From positions 1-64,000 of the forward strand of contig JAEXOU010000006.1 of assembly GCA_023439125.1 (NCBI GenBank): DNA of 64,000 nt, read 5' to 3'. Below the pieces are notes generated by a model, which made no database searches, was not told the DNA's origin, and was given only the letters and a program-made list of their open reading frames with translations. Below, piece by piece: positions 8,919 through 16,891 of the stretch; position 1 is the first letter of the stretch; every line of letters begins with the position of its first letter. The translations under genes were made by a program, and so were the position numbers. This DNA comes from Bacillota bacterium. Its GTDB lineage: Bacteria > Bacillota > Clostridia > Lachnospirales > Lachnospiraceae.

Positions 8919-10004
8919 TTAAACTTCTTCTTTTACTGAACCGTTGGTAACTTTATATATATTTTCTGTTAATAAACGATTTTTTATGAATTCTTCAACT
9001 CCAGTACAGGTTAAAAGAATTTGTATATCACCAATACTATCAAGTAATTGATTTTGTCTATTTCTATCTAATTCGGATAAAACATCATCTAGCAGTAAAA
9101 TTGGTGTATCACGAGTCACTCTCTTAACTAGTTCTATCTCAGATAACTTTAAAGATAATGCTGCTGTTCTTTGTTGTCCTTGTGATCCAAATTTACGAAT
9201 ATCTTGTTCATTTACAAAAAAACTAAGGTCATCTCGCTGCGGTCCAACGTTTGTTACCTTTAATGCAACATCACGTTCTAAACTTTTTGAAAGCTTTGTC
9301 TTAAATTCTTCTGCTGTTGTATTCGGCTCATAATTTATACTCAACTTCTCTCTTCCATTACTAAGTTTATCATGTAAAACTACTACAATTTCATTCATAT
9401 CTCTGATAAACTTTTGTCTAGCTTCAATAATCTGAGAACCATATTTTACTAACTGTTCATCCCATACATAGATAGTTTCCAATAAACTTTTGTTAAAACC
9501 AATTTGCTTTAATAAATTATTTCTTTGATTAAGGACCTTGTTATAATTTATCAAATTGTGTAGATATAATCGATCTAACTGGCATAATTCCATATCAATA
9601 AATCTTCTTCTCTCACTAGGCCCATCTTTTATGATAGACAGGTCCTCAGGAGAAAAAAATATTACATTTACGATGCCAAATAATTCTCCTGATTTTTTGA
9701 TTGGAATTCCATCAATAGCAACACCTTTGGGCTTATTTTTTTTGAGATGCATATCTAAACGATGAGTAATCTCATCTCTTTCTACAAACATACGAATATG
9801 AGCTTCCTCTTCTCCTAGGCGTATCATCTCTTTTTCTTTGCTTCCCTTGTGAGACTTTGTTGTTGCACAAAGGTAAATAGCCTCTAATATATTCGTCTTT
9901 CCCTGAGCATTATCTCCATACATAATGTTATTATTTGAAGAAAATGTCAAAGAAAGATTTTCGTAGTTTCTAAAATTACTTAATTCAAGTGATTTTACAA
10001 TCAT
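8919..10004 (-). CDS. recF: DNA replication and repair protein RecF
   Basis: An SMC-like ATPase of 361 aa that helps load RecA at single-strand gaps with RecO and RecR. The Walker A motif GDNAQGKT is at residues 30-37. The ABC-type signature GSQGQQRTAALSLKL and the Walker B region ILLLDDVLSELD are near the C-terminus. Its position between the yaaA-type S4 gene and gyrB is the standard Firmicute origin order. Confidence 0.96.
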   Translation of the reverse strand: MIVKSLELSNFRNYENLSLTFSSNNNIMYGDNAQGKTNILEAIYLCATTKSHKGSKEKEMIRLGEEEAHIRMFVERDEITHRLDMHLKKNKPKGVAIDGIPIKKSGELFGIVNVIFFSPEDLSIIKDGPSERRRFIDMELCQLDRLYLHNLINYNKVLNQRNNLLKQIGFNKSLLETIYVWDEQLVKYGSQIIEARQKFIRDMNEIVVVLHDKLSNGREKLSINYEPNTTAEEFKTKLSKSLERDVALKVTNVGPQRDDLSFFVNEQDIRKFGSQGQQRTAALSLKLSEIELVKRVTRDTPILLLDDVLSELDRNRQNQLLDSIGDIQILLTCTGVEEFIKNRLLTENIYKVTNGSVKEEV

Positions 10005-10124
10005 TCTAACTCCTATTGCATATGAAATCTTACTTACTATGAAGATTCAGAAAGAAAAAAAAATTTTTACTTTCACTGGAACAAGTAAGCAATTATGCAA
10101 CCTACTCATTTATGGTGATGTTTA

Positions 10125-10337
10125 CTATTGCTTTACTATTGATATAATTTCATTATTGTACTCAACAGTATCTTGGTTATATAACTTTTTACCACGTTGT
10201 ATTTCTACTTTTCCATTCACTTTAACAAGCCCATCTAGAATGACTTCCTTAGCTTCTACACCCGATTCAACAAGACCAGCCGCCTTTAAAGCTTGACCAA
10301 GTTTAATGTAATCTTCTCTTAAAATGATAGTTTCCAT
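10125..10337 (-). CDS. yaaA: S4-domain RNA-binding protein (YaaA type)
   Basis: A small S4-fold RNA-binding protein of about 70 aa, conserved between dnaN and recF in Firmicutes. The start was set at 10337 (METIILREDY...) because AAAGGAAG lies just upstream; a longer reading would overlap the end of dnaN. The S4 signature is seen in IKLGQALKAAGLVESG and GLVKVNGKVEIQRGKKL. Its Bacillus homologue is linked to ribosome assembly; a role here is by family only. Confidence 0.9.
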   Translation of the reverse strand: METIILREDYIKLGQALKAAGLVESGVEAKEVILDGLVKVNGKVEIQRGKKLYNQDTVEYNNEIISIVKQ

Positions 10338-10356
10338 AGCTTCCTTTCCGCAAGTA

Positions 10357-11469
10357 CTAATGTACCGCAGCATTAAAGCTTACTGGTAAGATTAAATAGA
10401 TATAACTTTCATTTTTATCCTTAATAAAGCAAGGTGCTTTCGGATTAATTAAATAGATATCTATTTCCTCATCATCAATAACTCTTAATGCATCGATTAA
10501 AAATTTAGGGTTAAATCCAATTAAAATATCTTTACCCTCTTTTGATATATCAATGTCTTCATTCATCGACCCAATCGTAGTATTTACCTTTAACTCCATA
10601 GAGTGGTCTGAAATTCCAACAATAATTGGTTTTTTCTCATTCTCTTTAATTAATAAAGTAGCACGATCAATACAACTCAATAATTCTTTTTTGTTTATCG
10701 TAACCTTTGTTTCATAATCTCCTGAGAGCATCTGATTTATCTTAAAATACTCACCCTCAATAAGTCGAGATAATACAATCGTATCGTTAAACTCAAATAA
10801 TATATGACGATCTGTAAAATAAATATCAACTTCATCCGATAACTCACCTGATAAAATTTTACTAATCTCTTGAAGTGTTTTACCAGGAACAATTACTTTA
10901 ATTGAATTATAAGAATTCTTTAATTCGACCTTTCGAATGGAAATTCTATGACCATCTAATGATACAACTCTCAACTCATTATCATTAATCTCAAATAATT
11001 CACCAGTCATTATTTTATTACTTTCATTATCGGAGATTGAAAATACTGTTTGACGAATTACTTCTTTTAATGTGAATTGTGATAAAGTAACAGGAGATTT
11101 CTTTTCAATTACAGGTAACATAGGAAATTCTTCTGAACTCTTTCCTGCTATTGTGAATTTTGCTTTTTCACAGGTAATGGTAGCCATGAAATTTTCATCA
11201 GTTTCAATTGTTACATCATTATCCGGGAGTTTTCTTATGATTTCAGAGAATACCTTTGCATTAATAGCAATATCACCAGCAGTTACAACAGTACCTTTAA
11301 CAATAGTCTCAATTCCTAACTCCATATCATTCGAGATAAGTTTAATAATGTCATTCTTTACATCGATAATCATACACTCAAGAATTGGCATTGTAGATTT
11401 TGCAGGAACCGCTTTTAAAGCAATACTTACACTATTCAACAGATCTGATTTTTGACAAATGATTTTCAT
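10357..11469 (-). CDS. dnaN: DNA polymerase III beta sliding clamp
   Basis: Ring-shaped processivity clamp of about 370 aa built of three repeated domains; MKIICQKSDLLNSVS is a typical N-terminus. The start at 11469 is chosen because AAGGGAG lies 11 bases upstream, while an in-frame ATG 36 bases earlier has no ribosome site and sits in the AT-rich origin element. The C-terminus YIYLILPV fits the family pattern. It follows dnaA after about 300 bp that contain the unwinding region. Confidence 0.96.
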   Translation of the reverse strand: MKIICQKSDLLNSVSIALKAVPAKSTMPILECMIIDVKNDIIKLISNDMELGIETIVKGTVVTAGDIAINAKVFSEIIRKLPDNDVTIETDENFMATITCEKAKFTIAGKSSEEFPMLPVIEKKSPVTLSQFTLKEVIRQTVFSISDNESNKIMTGELFEINDNELRVVSLDGHRISIRKVELKNSYNSIKVIVPGKTLQEISKILSGELSDEVDIYFTDRHILFEFNDTIVLSRLIEGEYFKINQMLSGDYETKVTINKKELLSCIDRATLLIKENEKKPIIVGISDHSMELKVNTTIGSMNEDIDISKEGKDILIGFNPKFLIDALRVIDDEEIDIYLINPKAPCFIKDKNESYIYLILPVSFNAAVH

Positions 11470-11492
11470 TTTGTGTATAACTCCCTTCGGCA

Positions 11493-11560
11493 AATTTTTA
11501 TACATATATATATAATATATTTATTAGCATTAGTAGTAGGGCGTGTGAAAAAGTGCATAA
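11493..11560. other. origin unwinding element: AT-rich DUE, DnaA-trios, GC block and DnaA boxes
   Basis: Read on the plus strand, an AT-only-like stretch (11493-11525) is followed by TAG (11525-11527), a degenerate triplet CAT, then three TAG trios (11531-11539). A short GC block, GGGCG (11539-11543), comes next, and then two adjacent 7/9 DnaA boxes (11544-11552 TGTGAAAAA and 11552-11560 AGTGCATAA). This order of DnaA boxes, GC cluster, trios and AT-rich DNA is the basal unwinding system described in Bacillus subtilis, which also lies between dnaA and dnaN. Confidence 0.78.
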
Positions 11561-11665
11561 CCCACTTTAGCCCAAACCACATAAGGTTTTCAACAATTAA
11601 TAACCATGTGAATTGTTTTCTTATATTTAAAAATAAATATTAACATGATAAGAATCATTCTTAAG

Positions 11666-11722
11666 TTATCCATATCGTTCTAACAGTAAAATAACAGGAT
11701 TTAAACTAGTAATTGTGGATAA
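11666..11722. promoter_or_regulatory. DnaA boxes downstream of dnaA
   Basis: TTATCCATA at 11666-11674 matches the consensus TTATCCACA at 8 of 9, and TGTGGATAA at 11714-11722 is an exact match in the other orientation. A weaker ATATTCACA site lies near 11744-11752. They flank the unwinding element and belong to the downstream half of a bipartite oriC. Confidence 0.75.
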
Positions 11723-11766
11723 CTTTATAGAACTTTTTAAAAAATATTCACATTCAATTATAAGAA

Positions 11767-13128
11767 TTATTGAGTAGGATTAATTTTCTTTATAAGCACA
11801 TCGATTGTATTCTGTAATGAAATATCTTTTTTCATATCCTTTTCTACCTTATTACAACCATGTAGTATGGTAGAATGATCTCGGTTCCCCATCATTTTTC
11901 CAATATCGGTTAAAGACAGAGAAGTTAGTTTTCTACATAAATACATTGCTATCTGTCTTGGATATGCAATATTACGACTACGATTATCAGAATAAAGTTC
12001 AGCAGTAGTTGCATTAAAGTGTTCAGATACTACTTCCATAATTAAATCCAGAGTTACTGTCTTCTTATTATCAGGGGAAATTAGATCTTTTAAAGCCTCT
12101 TCTGCTAAGATAACGTCAACTTCTTTCTTTTTCAAACGAGAAAGAGCAACGATTTTAGTTAGTGCACCTTCTAATTCTCGAATATTTGACTTAATATTAG
12201 AAGCAATGTATTTCATAACTTCATCGTCAATTTCAAGTCCATCAAGTTCTTCTTTTTTCTTTAAGATAGCCATTCTTGTCTCATAATCTGGACTTTGGAT
12301 ATCAACAGTAAGACCCCACTCAAAACGGGATCTAAGTCTTTCCTCTAAGGTAAGAATATCTTTTGGAGGTTTATCTGACGAAATGATGATTTGTTTTTTA
12401 CTTTCATGTAAAGTATTAAAGGTATGGAAAAATTCTTCCTGTGTTCTTTCTTTTCCTATTATAAACTGAATATCATCGATTAGAAGAACATCGATATTAC
12501 GATATTTCTCTCGAAACTCAGTTGGAGTTGTATCAGCATTACGAATCGATTCGATTAGTTCATTCGTGAATTTTTCACTAGTAACATAGAGTACTTTTGA
12601 ATTTGGATTTTGATCTAGAATGTAATGTGCAATGGAATGCATTAAGTGTGTCTTACCCAATCCAACACCACCGTAAATAAACAATGGATTGTAAATTTCA
12701 GCTGGTGACTCTGCTACTGCCAAGGATGCAGCATGTGCAAGATTATTATTGGCACCAACAACAAATGTATCAAAGGTATAACGAGGATTTAAATAGGAAA
12801 GACTTTCGTTTTTTACCTTATTTACCTGAGGAGCTGATACTTTCTCATCAGCCTTTGTTTGGCTTAATAAAACAAATTCAAGTTCAAAATCTTGATTTAT
12901 AACTTCTGCTATTGCTGTTCTTAAAAATAAACTATACTTATTTTTAATAAAATCTAGGCTATTAGCTCCAATTTTTGTGTCATCTACGGCGAGCTTAATG
13001 ACATTACCTGTCACATCATAAACTTTAAGTGGTAGCAACCAAGTCTTAAAGGATACTTCAGTTACATTGTATTCAATCTTTAAATACTCCAATATTTCAT
13101 TCCATTTTTCTTGAATCAAGTTTTTCAT
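11767..13128 (-). CDS. dnaA: chromosomal replication initiator DnaA
   Basis: AAA+ initiator that binds DnaA boxes and opens the origin; 453 aa. Domain I is at the N-terminus (WNEILEYLKIEYN). Walker A GGVGLGKT is at residues 153-160 and Walker B LLIDDIQF follows at about 210. The domain IV DNA-binding motif GNRDHSTILHGCNKV is near the C-terminus. The ATG at 13128 has only a distant AAGGG. A GC-rich hairpin lies in the leader just upstream, possibly affecting translation. Confidence 0.98.
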   Translation of the reverse strand: MKNLIQEKWNEILEYLKIEYNVTEVSFKTWLLPLKVYDVTGNVIKLAVDDTKIGANSLDFIKNKYSLFLRTAIAEVINQDFELEFVLLSQTKADEKVSAPQVNKVKNESLSYLNPRYTFDTFVVGANNNLAHAASLAVAESPAEIYNPLFIYGGVGLGKTHLMHSIAHYILDQNPNSKVLYVTSEKFTNELIESIRNADTTPTEFREKYRNIDVLLIDDIQFIIGKERTQEEFFHTFNTLHESKKQIIISSDKPPKDILTLEERLRSRFEWGLTVDIQSPDYETRMAILKKKEELDGLEIDDEVMKYIASNIKSNIRELEGALTKIVALSRLKKKEVDVILAEEALKDLISPDNKKTVTLDLIMEVVSEHFNATTAELYSDNRSRNIAYPRQIAMYLCRKLTSLSLTDIGKMMGNRDHSTILHGCNKVEKDMKKDISLQNTIDVLIKKINPTQ

Positions 13129-13140
13129 ATTAAAAACCGT

Positions 13141-13175
13141 GCCCTTCTTACGCCTTCCGGCGTTCCACGCCGTGA
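13141..13175 (-). other. GC-rich hairpin in the dnaA leader
   Basis: Overlapping dyads CGCC-TTCC-GGCG and GGCG-TTCCA-CGCC fall between 13150 and 13173 in otherwise very AT-rich DNA, within 45 bases of the dnaA start. The two stems share the GGCG segment and are mutually exclusive. A role in dnaA expression is only a guess. Confidence 0.4.
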
Positions 13176-13325
13176 TATTTATAATTATGGGTTTTTAACC
13201 CCATATAAAATTAAGCGCACTTGTCCTACATAAACATGTGCATATAGTTATAATATATAACAAAATTATCAACATTTCAATGTTAATCTTTGATTATAAA
13301 CATAAGTTTATCATAATTTTTTAAG

Positions 13326-13487
13326 TTATTCACAATATGGTATGATTTATTCACAGCCAGTTCATAATAATATGAAAGTTATTCACATAGACAATTATTG
13401 AAATTTTAAGTATAATTGAGTATGCTTTTTTAATAATTAACACAAATAAACAAAGTTATTAACAATTTATCCACTTTCTGTGGATAA
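13326..13487. other. oriC: oriC DnaA-box cluster upstream of dnaA
   Basis: DnaA boxes: TTATTCACA at 13326-13334, 13347-13355 and 13379-13387 (each 8/9), TTATCCACT at 13467-13475 (8/9) and an exact TGTGGATAA at 13479-13487. The last two face each other with only three bases between. The surrounding 13130-13760 is AT-rich and non-coding. Gene orientation switches here, minus to the left and plus to the right, as expected at the replication origin. Confidence 0.92.
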
Positions 13488-13595
13488 CTCTCACTAAATA
13501 ATTAACAAATGTCAACATATTAAAAAAATTTATATTATTTAAACAGTTACACTATTTGCTAGTATAAGAACAAAAGTGGTAATCAAAAGATTTAC

Positions 13596-13624
13596 TTGAC
13601 GAGATGAATCGAAACGAATATAAT
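13596..13624 (+). promoter_or_regulatory. sigma-A promoter of the rpmH operon
   Basis: TTGACG (13596-13601), 17-base spacer, TATAAT (13619-13624). It would give a leader of about 130 nt before rpmH and likely drives rpmH-rnpA-yidD-yidC-jag. Confidence 0.8.
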
Positions 13625-13764
13625 AGTAGTGCTATTTAAAATCGAGTAAGTAGGCTTACTATAATTAGAAGGCACAGAAATTAAGTACCGTTCAGTATTA
13701 TATATAGAAGAATGTGTACGGGTGCCAGTAGAGATTATCAATAACTATGAGGAGGTGTATATAG

Positions 13765-13899
13765 ATGAAAATGACATTCCAGCCAAAAAAACGTTCTAGA
13801 GCAAAGGTTCATGGATTTAGAGCAAGAATGAGTACAGCTAACGGCAGAAAAGTTTTAGCTGCAAGAAGAGCTAAAGGAAGACATCAATTAACAGCTTAG
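13765..13899 (+). CDS. rpmH: 50S ribosomal protein L34
   Basis: A 44-aa highly basic ribosomal protein. The N-terminus MKMTFQPKKRSRAKVHGFRA and the KGRHQLTA end are diagnostic of bL34. It has a strong ribosome site, GGAGGTGTATATAG, before the ATG. It is the first gene to the right of oriC and is followed by rnpA, as in almost all bacteria. Confidence 0.97.
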   Translation: MKMTFQPKKRSRAKVHGFRARMSTANGRKVLAARRAKGRHQLTA

Positions 13900-13972
13900 G
13901 TCGCAGTCAATGTGACCTTTTCTTCTAATTTGGATAGAAAACAATCGGTTTTCTTAAGGAGATTTTGAAACA

Positions 13973-14320
13973 TTGTCAAAAGTCTTAAAAAACAGTAGAG
14001 AATTCGGTAATGTTTACAGAAACGGTAAGTCTTATGCTAACAAATATTTAGTAATGTATGTTTGGAAAAATGAATTATCTATGAATCGTATTGGAATTTC
14101 TGTAAGCAAAAAAGTTGGAAACAGTGTAGTTAGGCACCGAATTACAAGATTAATTAGAGAAAGTTACCGTTTGAATGAAACTATGTTTAATAGTGGTTTA
14201 GACATAGTTGTTGTAGCAAGATTAGGATCTAGGGACAAGAGTTACTCCGAAATCAGTAGCGCTTTTATGCATTTAGCAAAACTACAGCGTATTATTCATA
14301 ACGACCAAGAGTCGTTGTAG
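13973..14320 (+). CDS. rnpA: ribonuclease P protein component
   Basis: Protein cofactor of RNase P, which trims tRNA 5' leaders; 115 aa. The diagnostic basic motif is RIGISVSKKVGNSVVRHRI, followed by TRLIRESYR. Translation starts at TTG (13973), 11 bases behind AAGGAG; no ATG is available in a suitable place. The next gene, yidD, starts 16 bases after the stop, so the genes are probably cotranscribed. Confidence 0.95.
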   Translation: MSKVLKNSREFGNVYRNGKSYANKYLVMYVWKNELSMNRIGISVSKKVGNSVVRHRITRLIRESYRLNETMFNSGLDIVVVARLGSRDKSYSEISSAFMHLAKLQRIIHNDQESL

Positions 14321-14336
14321 AAAAGATGATTATATC

Positions 14337-14552
14337 GTGATGAAGCGAATTCTTATTAGATTAGTAAAATTGTATAGAAAATATATCTCACCTATGAAAA
14401 GAACACCAACCTGCAGGTTTACACCAACTTGTTCGGAGTACGCCCTAGAGGCACTCGAACGCCATGGTGCTGTAAAGGGAACTTATCTAGCAGTGAGAAG
14501 AATTCTTAAGTGTCATCCATTTCATGATGGGGGATTTGATCCGGTCCCTTAG
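14337..14552 (+). CDS. yidD: membrane protein insertion efficiency factor YidD
   Basis: A protein of about 71 aa with the family core YRKYISPMKRTPTCRFTPTCSEYALEALERHG and the HPFHDGGFDPVP end, split here by a short linker. Three cysteines are conserved in the family. GTG at 14337 and ATG at 14340 are adjacent possible starts. It lies between rnpA and yidC, the usual place, and is thought to assist YidC-dependent insertion. Confidence 0.94.
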   Translation: MMKRILIRLVKLYRKYISPMKRTPTCRFTPTCSEYALEALERHGAVKGTYLAVRRILKCHPFHDGGFDPVP

Positions 14553-14621
14553 GATGACTTTTTTGAGTACCTAAGTATATCATGATTACATAGTCGTGAT
14601 GGAAATAAGGAGGAAATTAGT

Positions 14622-15926
14622 TTGGAGATAACTGTTTTATCACAGGTTGGAGGTATATTAGGACCTTTTGCCTGGGTAATGGGTGAGATATTAAATGGTA
14701 TTTATAAATTTTTAAATATCTTTGGTGTTACCAATATTGCATTATGTATTATTTTGTTTACAATTGTTGTAAAGATGCTTATGCTGCCATTAACAATTAA
14801 GCAGCAAAAAAGTTCTAGATTAACTGCAAAGATGAATCCTGAGATTCAAAAGATTCAAGCAAAGTATAAAGGAAAAAAAGATCAAGAGTCTATGCAAAGA
14901 CAACAGGCAGAAATGAAGGAGGTTTATGAGAAATATGGTACCTCTCCAATGGCAGGTTGCTTACCTTTATTAATTTCCTTACCTATTATGTTTGCATTAT
15001 ATCAAGTAATCTATAAGATTCCTGCGTATATCAATGATATTAATGCCCTTTATGATTTTGTTGCAACTAATTTTATGAACGTTGAAGGATATGCAGATGC
15101 ATTAAAGACTTTTATTGAAAGTAATAAGATTACCTCTACAACAGTTGGTAATTTAGCATCTTTAGTTCCTGGTTCAGCTGAGGCAAAAACTTTATTAATT
15201 GATATATTCTCTAAGTTTAATATAACAGATTGGAATCTATTCTTAGATGCAAATAAGTGGACGATTGCAAATGCGAATGGATTAGCACAATTAAAAGAGG
15301 TTATTGCATTACCAGACTTGATTACTAAAGTTGATGAGATTAAACATGTGAACCGTTTTATTGGTAATATGAATATTTTAGATCCAGCTGGGTGGGGATT
15401 CCCTGGTGTAATCATTCCAGTAGTTTCGGCAATTGCTCAGTTTTTACAGAGTAAATTAATGATCGTTCAGAATACAGGTAAGAATGGCGAATCAGCTCCT
15501 GGTGGAGACACTATGAAAGCTATGAATACTGTAATGCCAGTAGTGTCAGGTATCTTCTGTGTATTTATGCCAATTGGTGTAGGTCTTTACTGGATTACAA
15601 GTAGTATCGTTCAAATTTTCCAGCAAATTTTTATCAATAAATATTTTGATAAAATTGACATTGATGAAATGATAGCTAAAAATGTAGAAAAATCAAACAA
15701 GCGTAAAGAAAAGTTAGGTGTTGCTACAGGTAACAAAATGGCTAGCGTTGCGAAAACATCAACAAAAGTAATTGATAATAAATCAACATTACAAAGCAAG
15801 GCAGTTAGTACAAAGAAAACTGAAGCATCCAATTATACAAAGAGTGAGGTATCCTATAAAGCTGGCAGTATTGCAGCAAATGCTAATATCCTAAAAAGGA
15901 ATAATAGTGACAAGGGGGATAAGTAA
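14622..15926 (+). CDS. yidC: membrane protein insertase YidC (SpoIIIJ/OxaA type)
   Basis: Inserts and folds membrane proteins. The 434-aa protein has a first hydrophobic helix at about residues 10-60, the conserved cytoplasmic loop with KQQKSSRLTAKMNPEIQK, and further helices near 115-140, 265-290 and 305-345. It has a longer extracytoplasmic loop (about 145-260) than Bacillus SpoIIIJ. No lipobox cysteine is seen at the N-terminus. It starts at TTG behind AAGGAGGAAATTAG. The C-terminal tail is Lys/Thr/Ser-rich. The stop abuts the jag start. Confidence 0.95.
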   Translation: MEITVLSQVGGILGPFAWVMGEILNGIYKFLNIFGVTNIALCIILFTIVVKMLMLPLTIKQQKSSRLTAKMNPEIQKIQAKYKGKKDQESMQRQQAEMKEVYEKYGTSPMAGCLPLLISLPIMFALYQVIYKIPAYINDINALYDFVATNFMNVEGYADALKTFIESNKITSTTVGNLASLVPGSAEAKTLLIDIFSKFNITDWNLFLDANKWTIANANGLAQLKEVIALPDLITKVDEIKHVNRFIGNMNILDPAGWGFPGVIIPVVSAIAQFLQSKLMIVQNTGKNGESAPGGDTMKAMNTVMPVVSGIFCVFMPIGVGLYWITSSIVQIFQQIFINKYFDKIDIDEMIAKNVEKSNKRKEKLGVATGNKMASVAKTSTKVIDNKSTLQSKAVSTKKTEASNYTKSEVSYKAGSIAANANILKRNNSDKGDK

Positions 15927-16748
15927 ATGGTTGAATGGAAGGAATTTACGGGTAAAACGGTAGATGAGGCATTAACCGAGGCACTACTTGAGTATCAGAC
16001 AACGAGCGAAAATATTGAATGTGAAGTAATTGAGCGAGAGAGTAAAGGTTTACTTGGAATGTTCGCTAAACCAGCTAAAATTCGTGTAAAATTAAAATTT
16101 ACAGTAGAATCAGCTGCAAAAAATTTCTTAAATAAAGTATTTAAAGCTATGGGAATTGAAGCAACTGTGGAAGTTAACTATGATAAAGTCAATGAAAGTG
16201 TTGATATTAATATTATAGGTGACGACATGGGAGTCTTGATTGGAAAAAGAGGACAAACCTTAGATTCCTTGCAATATTTAACTAGTTTGGTTGTTAATAA
16301 GAATAATGAGGGTTATTTAAAAGTTAAGTTAGACACTGAGAATTATCGAGAGAGAAGAAAAGAGACTCTTGAAAATCTCGCAAAAAACATTGCTTCTAAA
16401 GTTAAGCGTACTCATAAAGCTGTATCTCTAGAACCTATGAATCCATATGAAAGAAGAATTATTCACTCAGCATTACAGAATGATAAATATGTGGAGACTC
16501 ATAGTGAGGGAGAAGAACCTTTCCGTAAGGTTGTTATTAGTATGAAAAAAGGAATGTCTTATAATACTGGTAGCAATAGCAAATATGGTAATAAAGAATA
16601 CGGTAAGAAGTTTAATAGTACAAGCAAAAAAGACTTTCAAAAAAAGTATGGTGCTAATACGAAAGATTACAGTACAGACTATAAGAAAGACTATGCAGCT
16701 TACTTGGAGCAAAAGGCTGCAGCAAAAGCAGCTGAAGCATTAAAATAG
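15927..16748 (+). CDS. jag: Jag/KhpB RNA-binding protein
   Basis: A 273-aa protein with a Jag-N domain (about 1-50, WKEFTGKTVDEALTEAL), a KH domain (about 75-150, with IGKRGQTLDSLQYL) and an R3H domain (about 150-205, PMNPYERRIIHSALQ). In Firmicutes it is a KhpA partner and RNA chaperone acting on cell division and sporulation. The last 60 residues form an unusual Lys/Tyr-rich low-complexity tail. Its ATG directly follows the yidC stop, so translation is probably coupled. Confidence 0.94.
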   Translation: MVEWKEFTGKTVDEALTEALLEYQTTSENIECEVIERESKGLLGMFAKPAKIRVKLKFTVESAAKNFLNKVFKAMGIEATVEVNYDKVNESVDINIIGDDMGVLIGKRGQTLDSLQYLTSLVVNKNNEGYLKVKLDTENYRERRKETLENLAKNIASKVKRTHKAVSLEPMNPYERRIIHSALQNDKYVETHSEGEEPFRKVVISMKKGMSYNTGSNSKYGNKEYGKKFNSTSKKDFQKKYGANTKDYSTDYKKDYAAYLEQKAAAKAAEALK

Positions 16749-16798
16749 AAGGCGCACATGATTAAATAAACATAGAAACACTTTTTTATCATGAATTG

Positions 16799-16855
16799 AA
16801 AAAGGCTGTTATGTGAGACGGGTTGATATACCGTTCTTATACAACAGCCTTTTCT
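16799..16855 (+). terminator. terminator after jag
   Basis: Arms AAAAGGCTGTT (16800-16810) and AACAGCCTTTT (about 16843-16853) pair perfectly around a 32-base loop that can itself fold (ACGG/CCGT). The right arm runs into TTTTCTT. It ends the rpmH-jag operon. Confidence 0.75.
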
Positions 16856-16891
16856 TAAGGTTAAAGCCTAATGGCAGATGGGAGAATTATT

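Noticed and set aside
10357..11505. Longer dnaN reading starting at 11505
   Set aside because: The extra 12 codons lack a ribosome site and lie next to the AT-rich origin element; the start at 11469 has AAGGGAG and the standard N-terminus.
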